Shown piece after piece: positions 9,315 to 18,610 of a stretch of 64,000 nucleotides of DNA. Each line of letters begins with the position of its first letter. The stretch's first letter is position 1. This stretch comes from Dehalococcoidia bacterium. Its GTDB lineage: Bacteria > Chloroflexota > Dehalococcoidia > UBA3495. A model generated the notes under the pieces. It did not search any database. It was given only the letters and a program-made list of their open reading frames with translations, and had not been told where the DNA came from. Made by a program: the position numbers and the translations under genes. The stretch lies in the NCBI GenBank assembly GCA_030753265.1, contig JASMCQ010000022.1:1-64000 (forward strand), given 5' to 3'.

Positions 9315-9941
9315 TTACCTCGAGTAAAACTCCACGATCAACCGTGAGTCGATAGTTTGCAGTAGGTCTTCATCGGCCGGCACGGACATGATTCGGCCAC
9401 TGACCTCCGACGTATTCAAATCAATCCAGGCGGGCACCGGGCGCTTGGGCAAGCCGTCGGTGCGCTCCTTGAAGAAATCCGTCGATTTGACCGACTCTTT
9501 CCAGGAGATAACATCGCCGACCTTCACCTGATAGGAGGGAATGTCGGTTTTTGTTCCGTTGACCCGGAAATGGCCGTGCATCACGAATTGGCGGGCCTGC
9601 TTGCGCGAGTCGGCAAAGCACATCAAAAAGATGACGTTGTCCAGCCGGCGTTCCAGGGTTCGGAGCAGGTTGAAGCCGGTGATTCCCGGCGCGTTGAAAG
9701 CCTGGGACATATACCGGCGGAACTGGGACTCCAGCACGCCGTATATTTGTTTGGCCTTCTGCTTCTCCCGCAGGTGGACACCATAGTCGGAGGGTCGCCG
9801 GCGCCGGCGGCTCTGGTCGCCCGGGGGGGCTCGGCGGCGTTCGAATGCGCAACGGGGGGTGAAGCAACGGTCCCCCTTGAGAAAGAGCTTTTCCCCGGCC
9901 CGGCGGCACAGCCGGCAGTTAGGTCCTGTGTATCTACCCAT
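9315..9941 (-). CDS. rpsD: Ribosomal protein S4 (zinc-binding form)
   Basis: A primary 16S rRNA-binding protein and 30S assembly initiator. At 208 residues it is of normal length. Cys9, Cys12, Cys26 and Cys31 form the zinc finger of the C+ type. The S4 domain is seen in the stretch LLRTLERRLDNVIF through HGHFRVNG. It sits between rpsK and rpoA with gaps of 9 and 8 bp. Confidence 0.98.
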   Translation of the reverse strand: MGRYTGPNCRLCRRAGEKLFLKGDRCFTPRCAFERRRAPPGDQSRRRRRPSDYGVHLREKQKAKQIYGVLESQFRRYMSQAFNAPGITGFNLLRTLERRLDNVIFLMCFADSRKQARQFVMHGHFRVNGTKTDIPSYQVKVGDVISWKESVKSTDFFKERTDGLPKRPVPAWIDLNTSEVSGRIMSVPADEDLLQTIDSRLIVEFYSR

Positions 9942-9950
9942 ACGGTTAGC

Positions 9951-10334
9951 CTACACCCTCCTTCGTTTCGGTGGCCGGCACCCGTTATGGGGTATCGGCG
10001 TTACGTCCCGGATACTGCGCACCGCGAGTCCGGCCCCTTGCAGGGAACGGATTGCTGCCTCGCGGCCGGCCCCTGGGCCTTTGATCATTACATCCACCTG
10101 GCGCAGGCCCTGGTCCATCCCACGGCGGGCGGCCTGCTCGGCGGCCCGCTGGGCGGCAAAGGCAGTTCCCTTGCGGGAGCCTTTGAATCCCACCGTGCCC
10201 GCGCTGGCGGAAGAGATCACGTTTCCCTGGGGGTCGGTGATGCTGACCATCGTGTTATTGAATGTTGAATAAATGTACGCTCGTCCCAGCGGTACGTTGC
10301 GGCGTTCTCGGCGCCGTGATCTTGGTCTTGGCAT
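9951..10334 (-). CDS. rpsK: Ribosomal protein S11
   Basis: A 30S platform protein near the Shine-Dalgarno helix. The 127-residue product shows [30 protein letters not shown] and the C-terminal [19 protein letters not shown] signature. The short basic N-terminus is normal. It lies between rpsM and rpsD. Confidence 0.98.
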   Translation of the reverse strand: MPRPRSRRRERRNVPLGRAYIYSTFNNTMVSITDPQGNVISSASAGTVGFKGSRKGTAFAAQRAAEQAARRGMDQGLRQVDVMIKGPGAGREAAIRSLQGAGLAVRSIRDVTPIPHNGCRPPKRRRV

Positions 10335-10344
10335 GAGGTTTTAC

Positions 10345-10737
10345 CTACTTCTTACCCCCGGTACGGCGGCCGCGGCCGGCAACGGTGCGGCGAGGGCCCT
10401 TCCGGGTACGGGCGTTGGTCCTGGTACGTTGGCCGTGGGCCGGCAGGCCCCGGCGGTGGCGCAGGCCCCGGTAGGAGCTTATTTCTATCAAGCGCCGGAT
10501 ATTTTGGTTGACCTCGCGGCGCAGGTCACCCTCCGCGATATATTCCCGGTCCACCAGTTCCCGGATCCGGTCCACCTGGGCCTCAGATAGCTCGTTCATT
10601 CGGGGTGAAAGCACGGGGTCAATCTGAGCCTTGGTCAGTATTTCCGCGGCCAGGGTGGGGCCGATACCGTAAATACGACGCAGGGCCACGTGGGCCTTCT
10701 TGCGATCCGGCACGTCTACGCCGGCTATACGAACCAC
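10345..10737 (-). CDS. rpsM: Ribosomal protein S13
   Basis: Located in the 30S head, where it contacts the 50S subunit and P-site tRNA. The 130-residue product begins MVRIAGVDVPDRKK and contains the YGIGPTLA turn and the C-terminal RGLPAHGQRTRTNARTRKGP motif, followed by a basic tail. The rpmJ gene lies 36 bp upstream and rpsK 10 bp downstream. Confidence 0.98.
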   Translation of the reverse strand: MVRIAGVDVPDRKKAHVALRRIYGIGPTLAAEILTKAQIDPVLSPRMNELSEAQVDRIRELVDREYIAEGDLRREVNQNIRRLIEISSYRGLRHRRGLPAHGQRTRTNARTRKGPRRTVAGRGRRTGGKK

Positions 10738-10773
10738 TGGTTACCTCCTAGATCCCGCAGGCAGCCCACTGGG

Positions 10774-10887
10774 CTAGCCCTGCCGCTGGGAATGTCTCGG
10801 ATTGGAGCAGATGATCCTCACCACTCCCTTGCGTTTGATCACCCGGCACTTGTCGCACCTGGGCTTAACCGATGCCGATACCTTCAT
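10774..10887 (-). CDS. rpmJ: Ribosomal protein L36
   Basis: A 37-residue protein found by direct translation: it begins [20 protein letters not shown] and ends [10 protein letters not shown]. Cys11, Cys14, Cys27 and His32 form the zinc site typical of L36. Position between infA and rpsM is the standard one. Confidence 0.96.
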   Translation of the reverse strand: MKVSASVKPRCDKCRVIKRKGVVRIICSNPRHSQRQG

Positions 10888-10905
10888 TATTAAATCACCC
10901 GCGCC

Positions 10906-11124
10906 TTACTTGAACCGGTAGGTTATGCGGCCACGGCTCAGGTCGTATGGCGATAACTCCACGAGAACCCGGTCGCCCGGCAGCACGCGAATGAAGTGCT
11001 TCCGGATCTTGCCCGACACGTGGGCCAATACCTTGTGGTCGTTGGGCAGCTCCACCCGGAACATTCCGTTGGGCAGGGCTTCTTTCACGCTGGCTTCTAC
11101 TTCTATGGCCTGTTTTTTTGGCAT
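10906..11124 (-). CDS. infA: Translation initiation factor IF-1
   Basis: Binds the ribosomal A site during initiation. The 72-residue OB-fold protein begins [13 protein letters not shown] and contains [27 protein letters not shown] and [15 protein letters not shown], all diagnostic. Two residues more than usual precede the core. It lies between map and rpmJ. Confidence 0.98.
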   Translation of the reverse strand: MPKKQAIEVEASVKEALPNGMFRVELPNDHKVLAHVSGKIRKHFIRVLPGDRVLVELSPYDLSRGRITYRFK

Positions 11125-11181
11125 ATGCGTCCTCTGCTGTCACCGTTCCCCGTCCGCCGGCGGGCCGGGGTGCGATGCCCG

Positions 11182-11988
11182 CTAGTCGTGGCTGGTCAGA
11201 ACCTCTGGCCCCTCTTCGGTTATGGCGATGGTATGCTCAAAATGGGCCGACAGTTTCCCGTCCGCCGTTACCACCGTCCACTGGTCGTCCAGTATCCGGG
11301 TGTGCCAATCTCCAACGTTCAACATCGGTTCGATGGCAATGCACATGCCGGGGCGCAGAAGCGGTCCCAGGCCCGCCTGCCCGTAGTTGGGAACCTGGGG
11401 GTCTTCATGGAGGAACCGGCCCACACCGTGGCCCACGAACTCCCGGACTATTCCGTATCCCCTGCTCTCGCCGAAGCTCTGGACGGCCGCCCCAATATCG
11501 CCAATCCGGTTCCCCGGCACGGAAACCTTGATTCCCTCTTCCAGGCATCGGCGGGTAGCTTCCATCAACGCTGCCGCCTCCCCGCTCACTTCACCCACCG
11601 CCAGCGAGATGGCTGCATCTCCGATAAGCCCGTCCAGGGTCGCCCCCACGTCCACTTTGATTATATCCCCTTTTTTCAGAACCCGCTTCCCGGGGATCCC
11701 GTGTACGATCTGCTCATTCACCGACGTGCAGATACTGGCAGGAAACCCCCGGTAGCCTTTGAAGGTAGGCCGGGCGCCGTGGCGGGTTATTTCCTTGAAG
11801 GCGATCCGGTCCAGGTCCTTGGTGGTCATTCCCGGTTCCACCGAGCGCTTCAACAAGGTGAGCACCGCACCCACGACAGCGCCGGCACGGCGCATGGCGT
11901 CCAGTTCCTGGGCGGATTTTATCGTAATCCCCCCTTTGTAGGTGGTCGGCGAGTTCGACGCGGTTTCAACCTTTCTGCCGGTATTCAA
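11182..11988 (-). CDS. map: Methionine aminopeptidase, type I
   Basis: Removes the initiator methionine from nascent proteins. The five metal ligands are visible: Asp113 (KVDVG), Asp124, His187 (GHGVG), Glu220 (AIEPM) and Glu251 (FEHTIAIT). The 268-residue length includes about 20 extra N-terminal residues before the ITIKSAQELDAMR start of the fold. It lies between adk and infA, its usual neighbours. Confidence 0.97.
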   Translation of the reverse strand: MNTGRKVETASNSPTTYKGGITIKSAQELDAMRRAGAVVGAVLTLLKRSVEPGMTTKDLDRIAFKEITRHGARPTFKGYRGFPASICTSVNEQIVHGIPGKRVLKKGDIIKVDVGATLDGLIGDAAISLAVGEVSGEAAALMEATRRCLEEGIKVSVPGNRIGDIGAAVQSFGESRGYGIVREFVGHGVGRFLHEDPQVPNYGQAGLGPLLRPGMCIAIEPMLNVGDWHTRILDDQWTVVTADGKLSAHFEHTIAITEEGPEVLTSHD

Positions 11989-12012
11989 CCTTTCTATTCT
12001 ACCCCTGTTCGG

Positions 12013-12738
12013 TTATCTTGAAAACCCGGCCTTGGATACCGGCCCTTGCGCTATTGCTTTCAGCACCAGGGCATGGATACTTTCGACACTTCCTTCACCC
12101 GGAATGTCAGCCAGGAGGCCTCTTTGCTGGTAGAAACTCAAGAGGGGAACGGTTTCGGTGTGGTATACATAGAGTCGCCGACGGAGCGCTTCCGGGGTGT
12201 CGTCGGCCCGCTGGTAAAGTTCACCTCCGCAATCGTGGCACCGCCGTTCTCCTTTTCCCGATGTTTCCTTGCTTGCTTCCTCGCTTCCCTCATCTGGTGA
12301 TGGTAGGCCAATGGTGTGTGGGGCCTGGCACCTCCGGCAACTGTAGCGGCCCCCGATGCGCCGGAACACCTCCCGCTCGGGGACGTCGATGTGCACTACT
12401 TTGTCCAGGCCTCGGGACCGCTGCTCCAATGCCCACTCCAGGGCCCTGGCCTGGTGCAGGTTTCGGGGGAACCCGTCCAGGATGAACCCCACCCGCGGCT
12501 CCAGGGAGAGCACCTTGTCCAGAATGATATCGATTGTGACCTCGTCGGGCACCAACAGCCCCTGGTTCATGAACCCGGCCACCTGGAGACCCAGCGCGGT
12601 TTGCTGCTGCAGGTGTTCGCGGAACAGGCCCCCGGAACCGATGTAGCGTATCCGGAGCCGCCGGGTCAACAGCTGCGCCTGGGTGCCCTTTCCCGCGCCC
12701 GGGGGGCCGAACAGTATCAGTCGTGTCGCGGGGATCAA
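12013..12738 (-). CDS. adk: Adenylate kinase (zinc-LID type)
   Basis: Converts AMP and ATP to two ADP. The P-loop GPPGAGKGT is at 11-19 and the AMP-binding DGFPRN at 88-93. The LID holds four cysteines (134, 137, 167, 170), the zinc type, but 29 residues separate the two pairs where about 16 are usual; the extra part is acidic and Ser/Lys-rich. The start is a TTG one base after the secY stop, so translation is probably coupled. Length is 241 against the usual 210-220. Confidence 0.97.
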   Translation of the reverse strand: MIPATRLILFGPPGAGKGTQAQLLTRRLRIRYIGSGGLFREHLQQQTALGLQVAGFMNQGLLVPDEVTIDIILDKVLSLEPRVGFILDGFPRNLHQARALEWALEQRSRGLDKVVHIDVPEREVFRRIGGRYSCRRCQAPHTIGLPSPDEGSEEASKETSGKGERRCHDCGGELYQRADDTPEALRRRLYVYHTETVPLLSFYQQRGLLADIPGEGSVESIHALVLKAIAQGPVSKAGFSR

Positions 12739-12739
12739 T

Positions 12740-14068
12740 CTATTTCAAGAATCCTTCATAATTCCGCATCATGAGTTGTGCTTCCAGCTGGCGCAAGGTG
12801 TCTAGGCCCACCCCGACCATGATCAACAAGCTGGTGCTGCTCAGGGAAATTGCCTGGACATCGGTCACCAGGGACGCTAGCCATGGAACGATGGCGATAA
12901 ACCCCAAGAACAAGGCGCCCCCCAGCGTTAAGCGCACTATCACCCGGTTCAAATAGTCCTGGGTGGGCTTGCCCGGCCGGATCCCCAGCACGAAGCCCCC
13001 GTTGCGTTGGAGGTTCTCCGCCAGGTTCTGCTGGTTGAACACTACCAACGTGTAGAAAAAGGTAAAGGCAACCACCAGGATGAACACCATTACCCAATAG
13101 AGCATTGAAGTGGGCACCAGCAGGTCGCCGAAGAAGACTGCCGCGTCGCCGATCCAGCCGCCGCTGGTGGATAGGTAGGTGGCGATGGTTCCGGGAAGAA
13201 TCACGATGGAAAAGGCGAAGATCAGCGGGATCATTCCAGCCGAGTTGATCCTGAGAGGCAGATAGGTTGCGCCACTCTGACGGTACATTCTACCGCCCCT
13301 GAAGATGCTGCGCCCGTATTGAACCGGAATGCGCCGGTGGGCTTCGTTGAACAGCACGATCATCGCGATAATCATCACGCCGATTATGGCGAAGAAACCG
13401 ATGCCGAGGACGTTGTCCCGATCGAGGAACCCCTGGGCCAAGAGGCCGGGGAAGCCGGCCACGATTCCCGCGAAGATGATCAGGGAGATACCGTTGCCGA
13501 TGCCCTTCTCGGTGATCAACTCGCCCAACCAGACCAGGAACAGGGTCCCGGCGACGATGGAAATGAGGGCGGCGACGGTGGGCAGCAGGTTGCTGCCGGA
13601 GAACCCCACGAAGTTCAGCACGTTGCTCTGTTGAAGGAGCACCAGTTGCCCGTAGCCCTGGGCCAGGGCAATGGGCACGGTCAGCCAGTGAACGAAGCGG
13701 TTCATCTTGGCCCGGCCCGCTTCTCCCTCCCGGGAGATTTCTTGAAGGGCCGGTATAACCGGGGTGAGTAGCTGCATGACGATGGAGGCGGTGATGTAGG
13801 GGAAAACCCCCAGCGCCACGATGCTCATCCGTCTCAAGGCGCCGCCGCTGAACAGGTCCAAAAAGCCCAGGAGCTGGTTGCTGTCGAACAGGACATCCAG
13901 CTGGTCGGTGTCGATGCCGGGCAGCGGAATGTGGGCCGCAAAACGGTAAAACGCCAGCAGCGCCAGAGTGAACAGGATTTTGGCCCTGAGGTCCGGCAAG
14001 CTGAAGGCGTCGATTGCAGCCTGGAGCAGGCGAGGGAATCGCCCCCCCTGGGTTTCCGCGGTCATCAT
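12740..14068 (-). CDS. secY: Protein translocase subunit SecY
   Basis: The central pore protein of the Sec translocon in the cytoplasmic membrane. The 442-residue product has about ten hydrophobic segments. SecY signatures visible include IPLPGID in TM1's periplasmic edge, GVFPYITASIVMQLL in TM2 and the cytosolic loop TEKGIGNGISLIIFAGI. It lies between rplO and adk as in the spc operon; adk starts one base after its stop. Confidence 0.98.
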   Translation of the reverse strand: MMTAETQGGRFPRLLQAAIDAFSLPDLRAKILFTLALLAFYRFAAHIPLPGIDTDQLDVLFDSNQLLGFLDLFSGGALRRMSIVALGVFPYITASIVMQLLTPVIPALQEISREGEAGRAKMNRFVHWLTVPIALAQGYGQLVLLQQSNVLNFVGFSGSNLLPTVAALISIVAGTLFLVWLGELITEKGIGNGISLIIFAGIVAGFPGLLAQGFLDRDNVLGIGFFAIIGVMIIAMIVLFNEAHRRIPVQYGRSIFRGGRMYRQSGATYLPLRINSAGMIPLIFAFSIVILPGTIATYLSTSGGWIGDAAVFFGDLLVPTSMLYWVMVFILVVAFTFFYTLVVFNQQNLAENLQRNGGFVLGIRPGKPTQDYLNRVIVRLTLGGALFLGFIAIVPWLASLVTDVQAISLSSTSLLIMVGVGLDTLRQLEAQLMMRNYEGFLK

Positions 14069-14073
14069 TAGAC

Positions 14074-14517
14074 CTAAAGCTCCTGTACTGTTCCCTGGGC
14101 TGCTTCGATCTTCTCTCGTGCCGAGCGGGTGAATCTGTGGGCTACCACGGTGAGGGCCTTGCTGACCTCGCCGTCCCCAACAATCTTGATCGGCTTGTTG
14201 AGGTTGCGCAGGTAACCCCGCTCCTTCAGCACTTCGGGCGTGACGCGTTCGCCGGGCTCGAAGCTATCCAGCGATCCCAGTTTCACCAGGGCATAGTAAA
14301 CCTTGAACCGGTTGGTGAAGCCGCGCTTCATCGGCAGGCCTTTGATCAATGCCAGCTGACCGCCTTCGAAGCCGGAGCGGATCGCCCCGCCTGAACGGGA
14401 TTTCTGGCCCTTCATGCCCCGGCCAGCGGTGCTGCCCTGGCCGGCGGCGTCGCCCCGGCCCACTCGTTTCTTGGGTCTTCTGGCCCCCGGGCTGGGGACC
14501 AGTTGGTGTTCCATCAT
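14074..14517 (-). CDS. rplO: Ribosomal protein L15
   Basis: A late-assembling 50S protein. The 147-residue product has the glycine-rich N-terminal half (RVGRGDAAGQGSTAGRGMKG) and a C-terminal domain ending AREKIEAAQGTVQEL. Its ATG overlaps the rpmD stop, giving translational coupling, and secY follows. Confidence 0.97.
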   Translation of the reverse strand: MMEHQLVPSPGARRPKKRVGRGDAAGQGSTAGRGMKGQKSRSGGAIRSGFEGGQLALIKGLPMKRGFTNRFKVYYALVKLGSLDSFEPGERVTPEVLKERGYLRNLNKPIKIVGDGEVSKALTVVAHRFTRSAREKIEAAQGTVQEL

Positions 14518-14726
14518 TTGGTGCCACTCCCCGATGGGCTGGCTTCTTCCGCTACTTCAACGGTGACCAGGTGGTTGACCTTTTCAACCATCCCGCGGAT
14601 GGTCGGTGTGTCGCCGTGAATCACCGAATGGTGCAGCCGGTGCAAGCCAAGAGATTTTATGACCCTCCGCTGGGATTCGGGCCGGCCGATACAACTTCTT
14701 ATCCAGGTAATTTTTAGCTGGGCCAT
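14514..14726 (-). CDS. rpmD: Ribosomal protein L30
   Basis: A 70-residue 50S protein. LKITWIRSCIGRP and KSLGLHRLHHSVIH match the L30 core, and IRGMVEKVNHLV the C-terminal helix. A 10-residue Ser/Gly-rich tail follows. The stop overlaps the rplO start. There is a 180-bp gap to rpsE upstream in which I see no gene. Confidence 0.97.
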   Translation of the reverse strand: MAQLKITWIRSCIGRPESQRRVIKSLGLHRLHHSVIHGDTPTIRGMVEKVNHLVTVEVAEEASPSGSGTK

Positions 14727-14906
14727 CGTACGTCTTTCCTAAGTTCCCTAGTTCCCTGTGTGTAACCCGCCGGTTCGCCCCGCGCGGCGTTGGGGGAGGC
14801 CTCGGACGGGGCTTTGGGCCCAAGGGCAGTGTCCCAGGGCGGCCTCCGGCCGGCGAGCTTGAGTCAGCTTACGGATAGCGCCTGATCGCTTGGTTTTCCG
14901 GGGCCG

Positions 14907-15443
14907 TCATCTACGTCGAGGGGCCTCGTAGGCGCGCTCGGCCCGCATTGCCATCTCCTTCACCGGGTCACGGAGTTGCCGCAAAGCTTCCATGGTAGCG
15001 TAGACGATGTTAATCGGGTTTCGGGAGCCCAAAGACTTGCCCACCACGTCTTTGACCCCGCCAAGCTCCAGCATGGCGCGCATGGCGCCGGCGGCGATGA
15101 CGCCCGTTCCTTCGCGTGCCGGCTTGATCATGACGATGGTGGCGCCTTTCTTGACCGTGATCCGCTGGGGAATAGTGCTTCCCTGGATCGGGATCTGGAC
15201 CAAGTTGCGGCGGGCGATGGCGTTGCCCTTGCGCACCGCGTCGGGAATCACGAGGGCCTTGCCCAGCCCAACTCCCACCTGGCCTTCGCCGTCGCCCACT
15301 ACCACGAGGGCATTGAAGCGGAGGCGCCGGCCTCCCTTGACCACTTTAGCAATCCGCCGGGTGTAGACCACGCGCTCCGACATGCCAGAGGCATCGTCAT
15401 CCCGGAATCGGCCGTATGGGGCCCTGTTAAACGCCGAAACCAT
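14907..15443 (-). CDS. rpsE: Ribosomal protein S5
   Basis: A 30S protein involved in decoding accuracy and mRNA unwinding. The 178-residue product has RVVYTRRIAKVVKGGRRLRF at the start of its double-stranded-RNA-binding fold, then VGVGLGKA and the AREGTGVIAAGAMRAMLELG signature. The first 22 residues are extra compared with many S5 proteins; a start at the Met at residue 21 is conceivable. It lies between rplR and rpmD. Confidence 0.97.
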   Translation of the reverse strand: MVSAFNRAPYGRFRDDDASGMSERVVYTRRIAKVVKGGRRLRFNALVVVGDGEGQVGVGLGKALVIPDAVRKGNAIARRNLVQIPIQGSTIPQRITVKKGATIVMIKPAREGTGVIAAGAMRAMLELGGVKDVVGKSLGSRNPINIVYATMEALRQLRDPVKEMAMRAERAYEAPRRR

Positions 15444-15503
15444 TTGAAACTTCGACCTCCTGCCGTTGTCGGACGATTATATGCTGGCTGCGTAGGGCAA
15501 CCA

Positions 15504-15872
15504 TTAAAACTCGAGTCCACCTTCTCTGGATGCTTCGGCCAAGGCCTTGACCCGGCCGTGATACTTGTAACCGCCCCGGTCAAACACCACCTGGGAAATG
15601 CCCAGGGCCAGGGCCCGCTCCGCCACGAGCTTGCCCACGGCTTGGGAGGCATTGACCTTGGGCTGGATGGGCGATTCCCGCTTTTCGCCACCCTCCTGGC
15701 TGGAAGCGGCCGCCAAGGTGTGACCATTGGCGTCGTCGATTACCTGGGCATATATGTGGCGCAGGCTGCGGAACACGCAGAGCCGTGGCCGTTGCGGGCT
15801 GCCGTGTACCTTTCTCCGCACCCTGGCGTGGCGGACAACCCTCAGTTTTCGAGCGTCTCTATCTTTGGGCAT
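15504..15872 (-). CDS. rplR: Ribosomal protein L18
   Basis: Binds 5S rRNA together with L5. The 122-residue product has [20 protein letters not shown] and [19 protein letters not shown], the two L18 signatures, and ends REGGLEF. A short Glu/Lys-rich segment lies in the middle, as in other L18. It follows rplF by 2 bp. Confidence 0.98.
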   Translation of the reverse strand: MPKDRDARKLRVVRHARVRRKVHGSPQRPRLCVFRSLRHIYAQVIDDANGHTLAAASSQEGGEKRESPIQPKVNASQAVGKLVAERALALGISQVVFDRGGYKYHGRVKALAEASREGGLEF

Positions 15873-15874
15873 GA

Positions 15875-16465
15875 TCAGGCCTTACGGGCGGCTGCCTTAC
15901 CTGGCTTGAAGTGGAGCACCTCGCCCTGATACCGAATCCCTTTTTCTTTGTAGGCATTGGGAGGCCTTACCTTGCGCACTTGAGCCGCCAGGTTGCCTAC
16001 CTTTTGTTTGTCGATGCCGCGAACGTGGACCCGGTTGTTGCCCTCCACCTCCATGGTTACCCCTTCGCCGGGGTGAATCTCTACGGTGTGGCTATAGCCC
16101 ACGCTCAGGATAATGCCGTCTCCGGCCTGCGCGACCCGGTAGCCCACTCCCATCAGCTCTAATGTCTTGGTGTACCCGTCGGTGACCCCCGTGATGGCGT
16201 TGGCGATGAGGCTGCGGGTGAGCCCATGCAAAGCGTGATGGAATTTCCGCTCGGAGAACCGCTCCACGAAAACCATTCCATCCTCGACCTTGACGACCAC
16301 GTCGGGGTGGTAGTTTTGAGTCAGGCTCCCCTTGGGTCCTTTCACCGTCACGCCGCCGTACTCGATCTCTACCTTTACCCCGGAGGGGACGGGGATCGGC
16401 TTACGCCCAATGCGGGAGAGCGTCCGGCCTTGAGTTTTTGCCTTCACCGCGGTGTTACCAGACAT
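15875..16465 (-). CDS. rplF: Ribosomal protein L6
   Basis: A 50S protein near the sarcin-ricin loop. It contains [19 protein letters not shown] and the C-terminal signature [20 protein letters not shown] place the start at the ATG at 16465 because GGGGAG lies 11 bases upstream; an upstream GTG at 16492 would add nine unlikely residues. The start is nested in the last codons of rpsH in another frame, an overlap of 11 bp. Confidence 0.97.
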   Translation of the reverse strand: MSGNTAVKAKTQGRTLSRIGRKPIPVPSGVKVEIEYGGVTVKGPKGSLTQNYHPDVVVKVEDGMVFVERFSERKFHHALHGLTRSLIANAITGVTDGYTKTLELMGVGYRVAQAGDGIILSVGYSHTVEIHPGEGVTMEVEGNNRVHVRGIDKQKVGNLAAQVRKVRPPNAYKEKGIRYQGEVLHFKPGKAAARKA

Positions 16466-16853
16466 AACACAACAACTCCCCGCCGATTCCACGCCGCCAG
16501 GCCGCCTGCCCTGCCATAACCCCTTGGGAGGTGGAAAGGATGGCCAAACCCAGACCGCCGTAAACGCGGGGTATTTCCCCTTTGCCCACGTGACTCCGCA
16601 AACCCGGTCTGCTGACCCGTTTCAGGCCGTTGATGGCCGGTACCCGGCCTTCTCGGTAGGCGAGGTGCAGCCGAAGGGTTGGGTGGGCGTGTCCCCGGGG
16701 CATGTCGAAGTCCCGGATGTAGCCTTCGTCTTTCAGAATCCTGGCCAGGGCCAGTTTCAGCTTTGAGTGGGGCACTAGGACGGAGTCGTGACGCACGTGG
16801 ATGGCGTTACGGATCCGGGTCAGCATATCCGCCACAGGATCGGTGACTGGCAT
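16455..16853 (-). CDS. rpsH: Ribosomal protein S8
   Basis: A 30S protein that binds the central 16S domain. The 132-residue product begins MPVTDPVADMLTRIRNA and ends GGELLCYVW, the S8 terminal signature. YREGRVPAINGLKRVSRPGL and GLGLAILSTSQGVM are also typical. It overlaps the rplF start and follows rpsZ by 79 bp. Confidence 0.98.
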   Translation of the reverse strand: MPVTDPVADMLTRIRNAIHVRHDSVLVPHSKLKLALARILKDEGYIRDFDMPRGHAHPTLRLHLAYREGRVPAINGLKRVSRPGLRSHVGKGEIPRVYGGLGLAILSTSQGVMAGQAAWRRGIGGELLCYVW

Positions 16854-16932
16854 TCTAATCTGTCTCCCCGCTGCTTACGATCATCGGAACTTTGGTGTGG
16901 TCCATGTGGATTCTTCGCTTCAAGAGAAGCCT

Positions 16933-17118
16933 CTACAGGCTGGCCTTGCGCACGCCCGGCAGCTCGCCGGTCAGCGCCAACTGTCGGAAGCATATCCGGC
17001 AGATCCCAAAGAAGCGGATGTAGGCCCGCGGCCGGCCACACCGGTGGCACCGGCTGTGAACCCGGACCGGAAACCTGGGTGTCTTTGACCATTTCTGGAT
17101 TTTCGACGTCTTAGCCAA
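16933..17118 (-). CDS. rpsZ: Ribosomal protein S14, zinc-binding type Z
   Basis: A 61-residue protein beginning [22 protein letters not shown] and CRIC form the zinc site (Cys-x2-Cys, then Cys-x2-Cys 12 residues on), typical of the short S14 paralog. The start is a TTG at 17118 because AAAGGAG lies five bases upstream. It lies between rplE and rpsH. Confidence 0.96.
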   Translation of the reverse strand: MAKTSKIQKWSKTPRFPVRVHSRCHRCGRPRAYIRFFGICRICFRQLALTGELPGVRKASL

Positions 17119-17128
17119 GAAATCTCCT

Positions 17129-17932
17129 TTACGCCTGGCGGACGAACGGGAAGCCGTACAACTCCAGCAGGCGAATCGCCTCGGCGTCGTTTCCGGCGGT
17201 AGTGGTAATTGTAACCTGAAGGCCCCTGAATTTGTCGATCTCGTTGTAGTCGATCTCCGGAAAGATGATCTGCTCCCGGATGCCGATGGTAAAGTTTCCC
17301 CGCCCATCGAAGCCCCGGCGGGGAACACCCCGGAAGTCGCGGATTCGGGGCAAGGCCATGTTGACCAGCCGATCCAGGAAATGGTACATCCGTGTCCCCC
17401 GGAGGGTTACCGCGGTGCCGATGGAGTTCCCTTCCCGGATCTTGAACCCGGCGATGGACCGGCGGGCCTTGGTGATTATCGGCTTCTGCCCGCTTATCGT
17501 GGTCAAGTCTCGGGTGGCGCCTTCCATGGCACGGCTGTTGGTCAATGCTTCGCCCATCCCGATGTTCAAAACGATCTTCCCGATCCGGGGCACGCGCATC
17601 GGATTGTTAAACCCGAACTCTTGCATCATAGCGGGCACGATTTCGTTTCGGTAAACATCCCGAAGCCGAGGCGGGGGTGGTCCTTCCGCCTCGGGAGGGG
17701 CTTCATCCGCGGCCTCGGCTTCGGCGCGCTTCCCACGGGTCGATCTTCCGCTTTGGGCGGGCCGTCGTCCGGCAGGAGCTGCTTTGGCCTTGGGCTGCTT
17801 CTCGGCTTTGGCTTTGGGCGGCGTTTCGGCGGTAGCCTCAGGCGGCTCGTCGGTAGCTGCTTCGGGCTGCTGCTCGCCTGAAGCCTCGGGCTGCTCCTCG
17901 CTCTGGGGCTCCGGCTTGGCTTCACCTGGCAT
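17129..17932 (-). CDS. rplE: Ribosomal protein L5 with long low-complexity N-terminal extension
   Basis: Binds 5S rRNA and forms part of the B1b intersubunit bridge. Residues from about 88 ([17 protein letters not shown]) to 267 are a complete L5, including [32 protein letters not shown] and [16 protein letters not shown]. The first 87 residues are rich in Glu, Pro, Ala, Lys and Gln, without homology that I recognise. The long start is supported because its ATG overlaps the rplX stop by 11 bp and the frame is unbroken. Most L5 proteins have about 180 residues. Confidence 0.96.
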   Translation of the reverse strand: MPGEAKPEPQSEEQPEASGEQQPEAATDEPPEATAETPPKAKAEKQPKAKAAPAGRRPAQSGRSTRGKRAEAEAADEAPPEAEGPPPPRLRDVYRNEIVPAMMQEFGFNNPMRVPRIGKIVLNIGMGEALTNSRAMEGATRDLTTISGQKPIITKARRSIAGFKIREGNSIGTAVTLRGTRMYHFLDRLVNMALPRIRDFRGVPRRGFDGRGNFTIGIREQIIFPEIDYNEIDKFRGLQVTITTTAGNDAEAIRLLELYGFPFVRQA

Positions 17933-18242
17933 CGTCGATCACTTCCTTACACTTGGGACAACCCCTGACCCTGACCCCGGTGTCCAGGAGGACAGAGGTG
18001 GGTTTCACGGGCCGGTTACACTTATTGCAAAGCAAAACTACGTTGGAAATGTGGATGGGGGATTCTTGCTGCACCCTGCCCGATTGCCTGACTCCGGGGC
18101 GCGCGCGCACGTGCCGGGTCACCACGTTTACACCTTCAACCACCACCCGGTTTTGCTTAACCAATTGCCGGTCTACTCGCCCGGTTTTGCCTTTGTCCTT
18201 TCCGGCCGTGACCAGCACGGTATCACCATTTCGGATGCGCAT
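17922..18242 (-). CDS. rplX: Ribosomal protein L24
   Basis: A 50S assembly initiator. The 106-residue product has the KOW motif ([19 protein letters not shown]) and a Cys-containing C-terminal half ([16 protein letters not shown]), giving four cysteines in two CxxC pairs as in zinc-ribbon L24 variants. Its start overlaps the rplN stop by one base and its stop overlaps the rplE start. Confidence 0.97.
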   Translation of the reverse strand: MRIRNGDTVLVTAGKDKGKTGRVDRQLVKQNRVVVEGVNVVTRHVRARPGVRQSGRVQQESPIHISNVVLLCNKCNRPVKPTSVLLDTGVRVRGCPKCKEVIDDAR

Positions 18243-18610
18243 TATACCACCTCGGACGCCAGGGACACGATCCGCATGAAACCTTTGTCCCGCAACTCGC
18301 GGGCCACCGGCCCAAAGATACGGGTGCCCCGAGGCAGCCGGTTATCCAAGATGAGTACCGCGGCATTGTCATCGAATTTTATGTAGGTCCCGTCGGGCCG
18401 GCGGCGGCCCTGGGCCTGCCTGATGACCACCGCTTTGACCACTTCGCCCTTTCTGACCGGGGAGTTGGGGGCTGCCTCCCGAACGTTGCAGACGATCACA
18501 TCGCCCACGTGGGCGTACCTGCGCCGGCCGCTGCCGGGAATATTGATCAGCCGGATCACTTTGGCCCCGCTGTTGTCGGCCACGGTGAGCCGTGTGTAGG
18601 TCTGGATCAT
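18242..18610 (-). CDS. rplN: Ribosomal protein L14
   Basis: A 50S protein at the subunit interface. The 122-residue product begins [17 protein letters not shown] and contains the signature [12 protein letters not shown], ending [12 protein letters not shown]. It overlaps the rpsQ stop by 4 bp and the rplX start by 1 bp, so translation is tightly coupled. Confidence 0.98.
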   Translation of the reverse strand: MIQTYTRLTVADNSGAKVIRLINIPGSGRRRYAHVGDVIVCNVREAAPNSPVRKGEVVKAVVIRQAQGRRRPDGTYIKFDDNAAVLILDNRLPRGTRIFGPVARELRDKGFMRIVSLASEVV

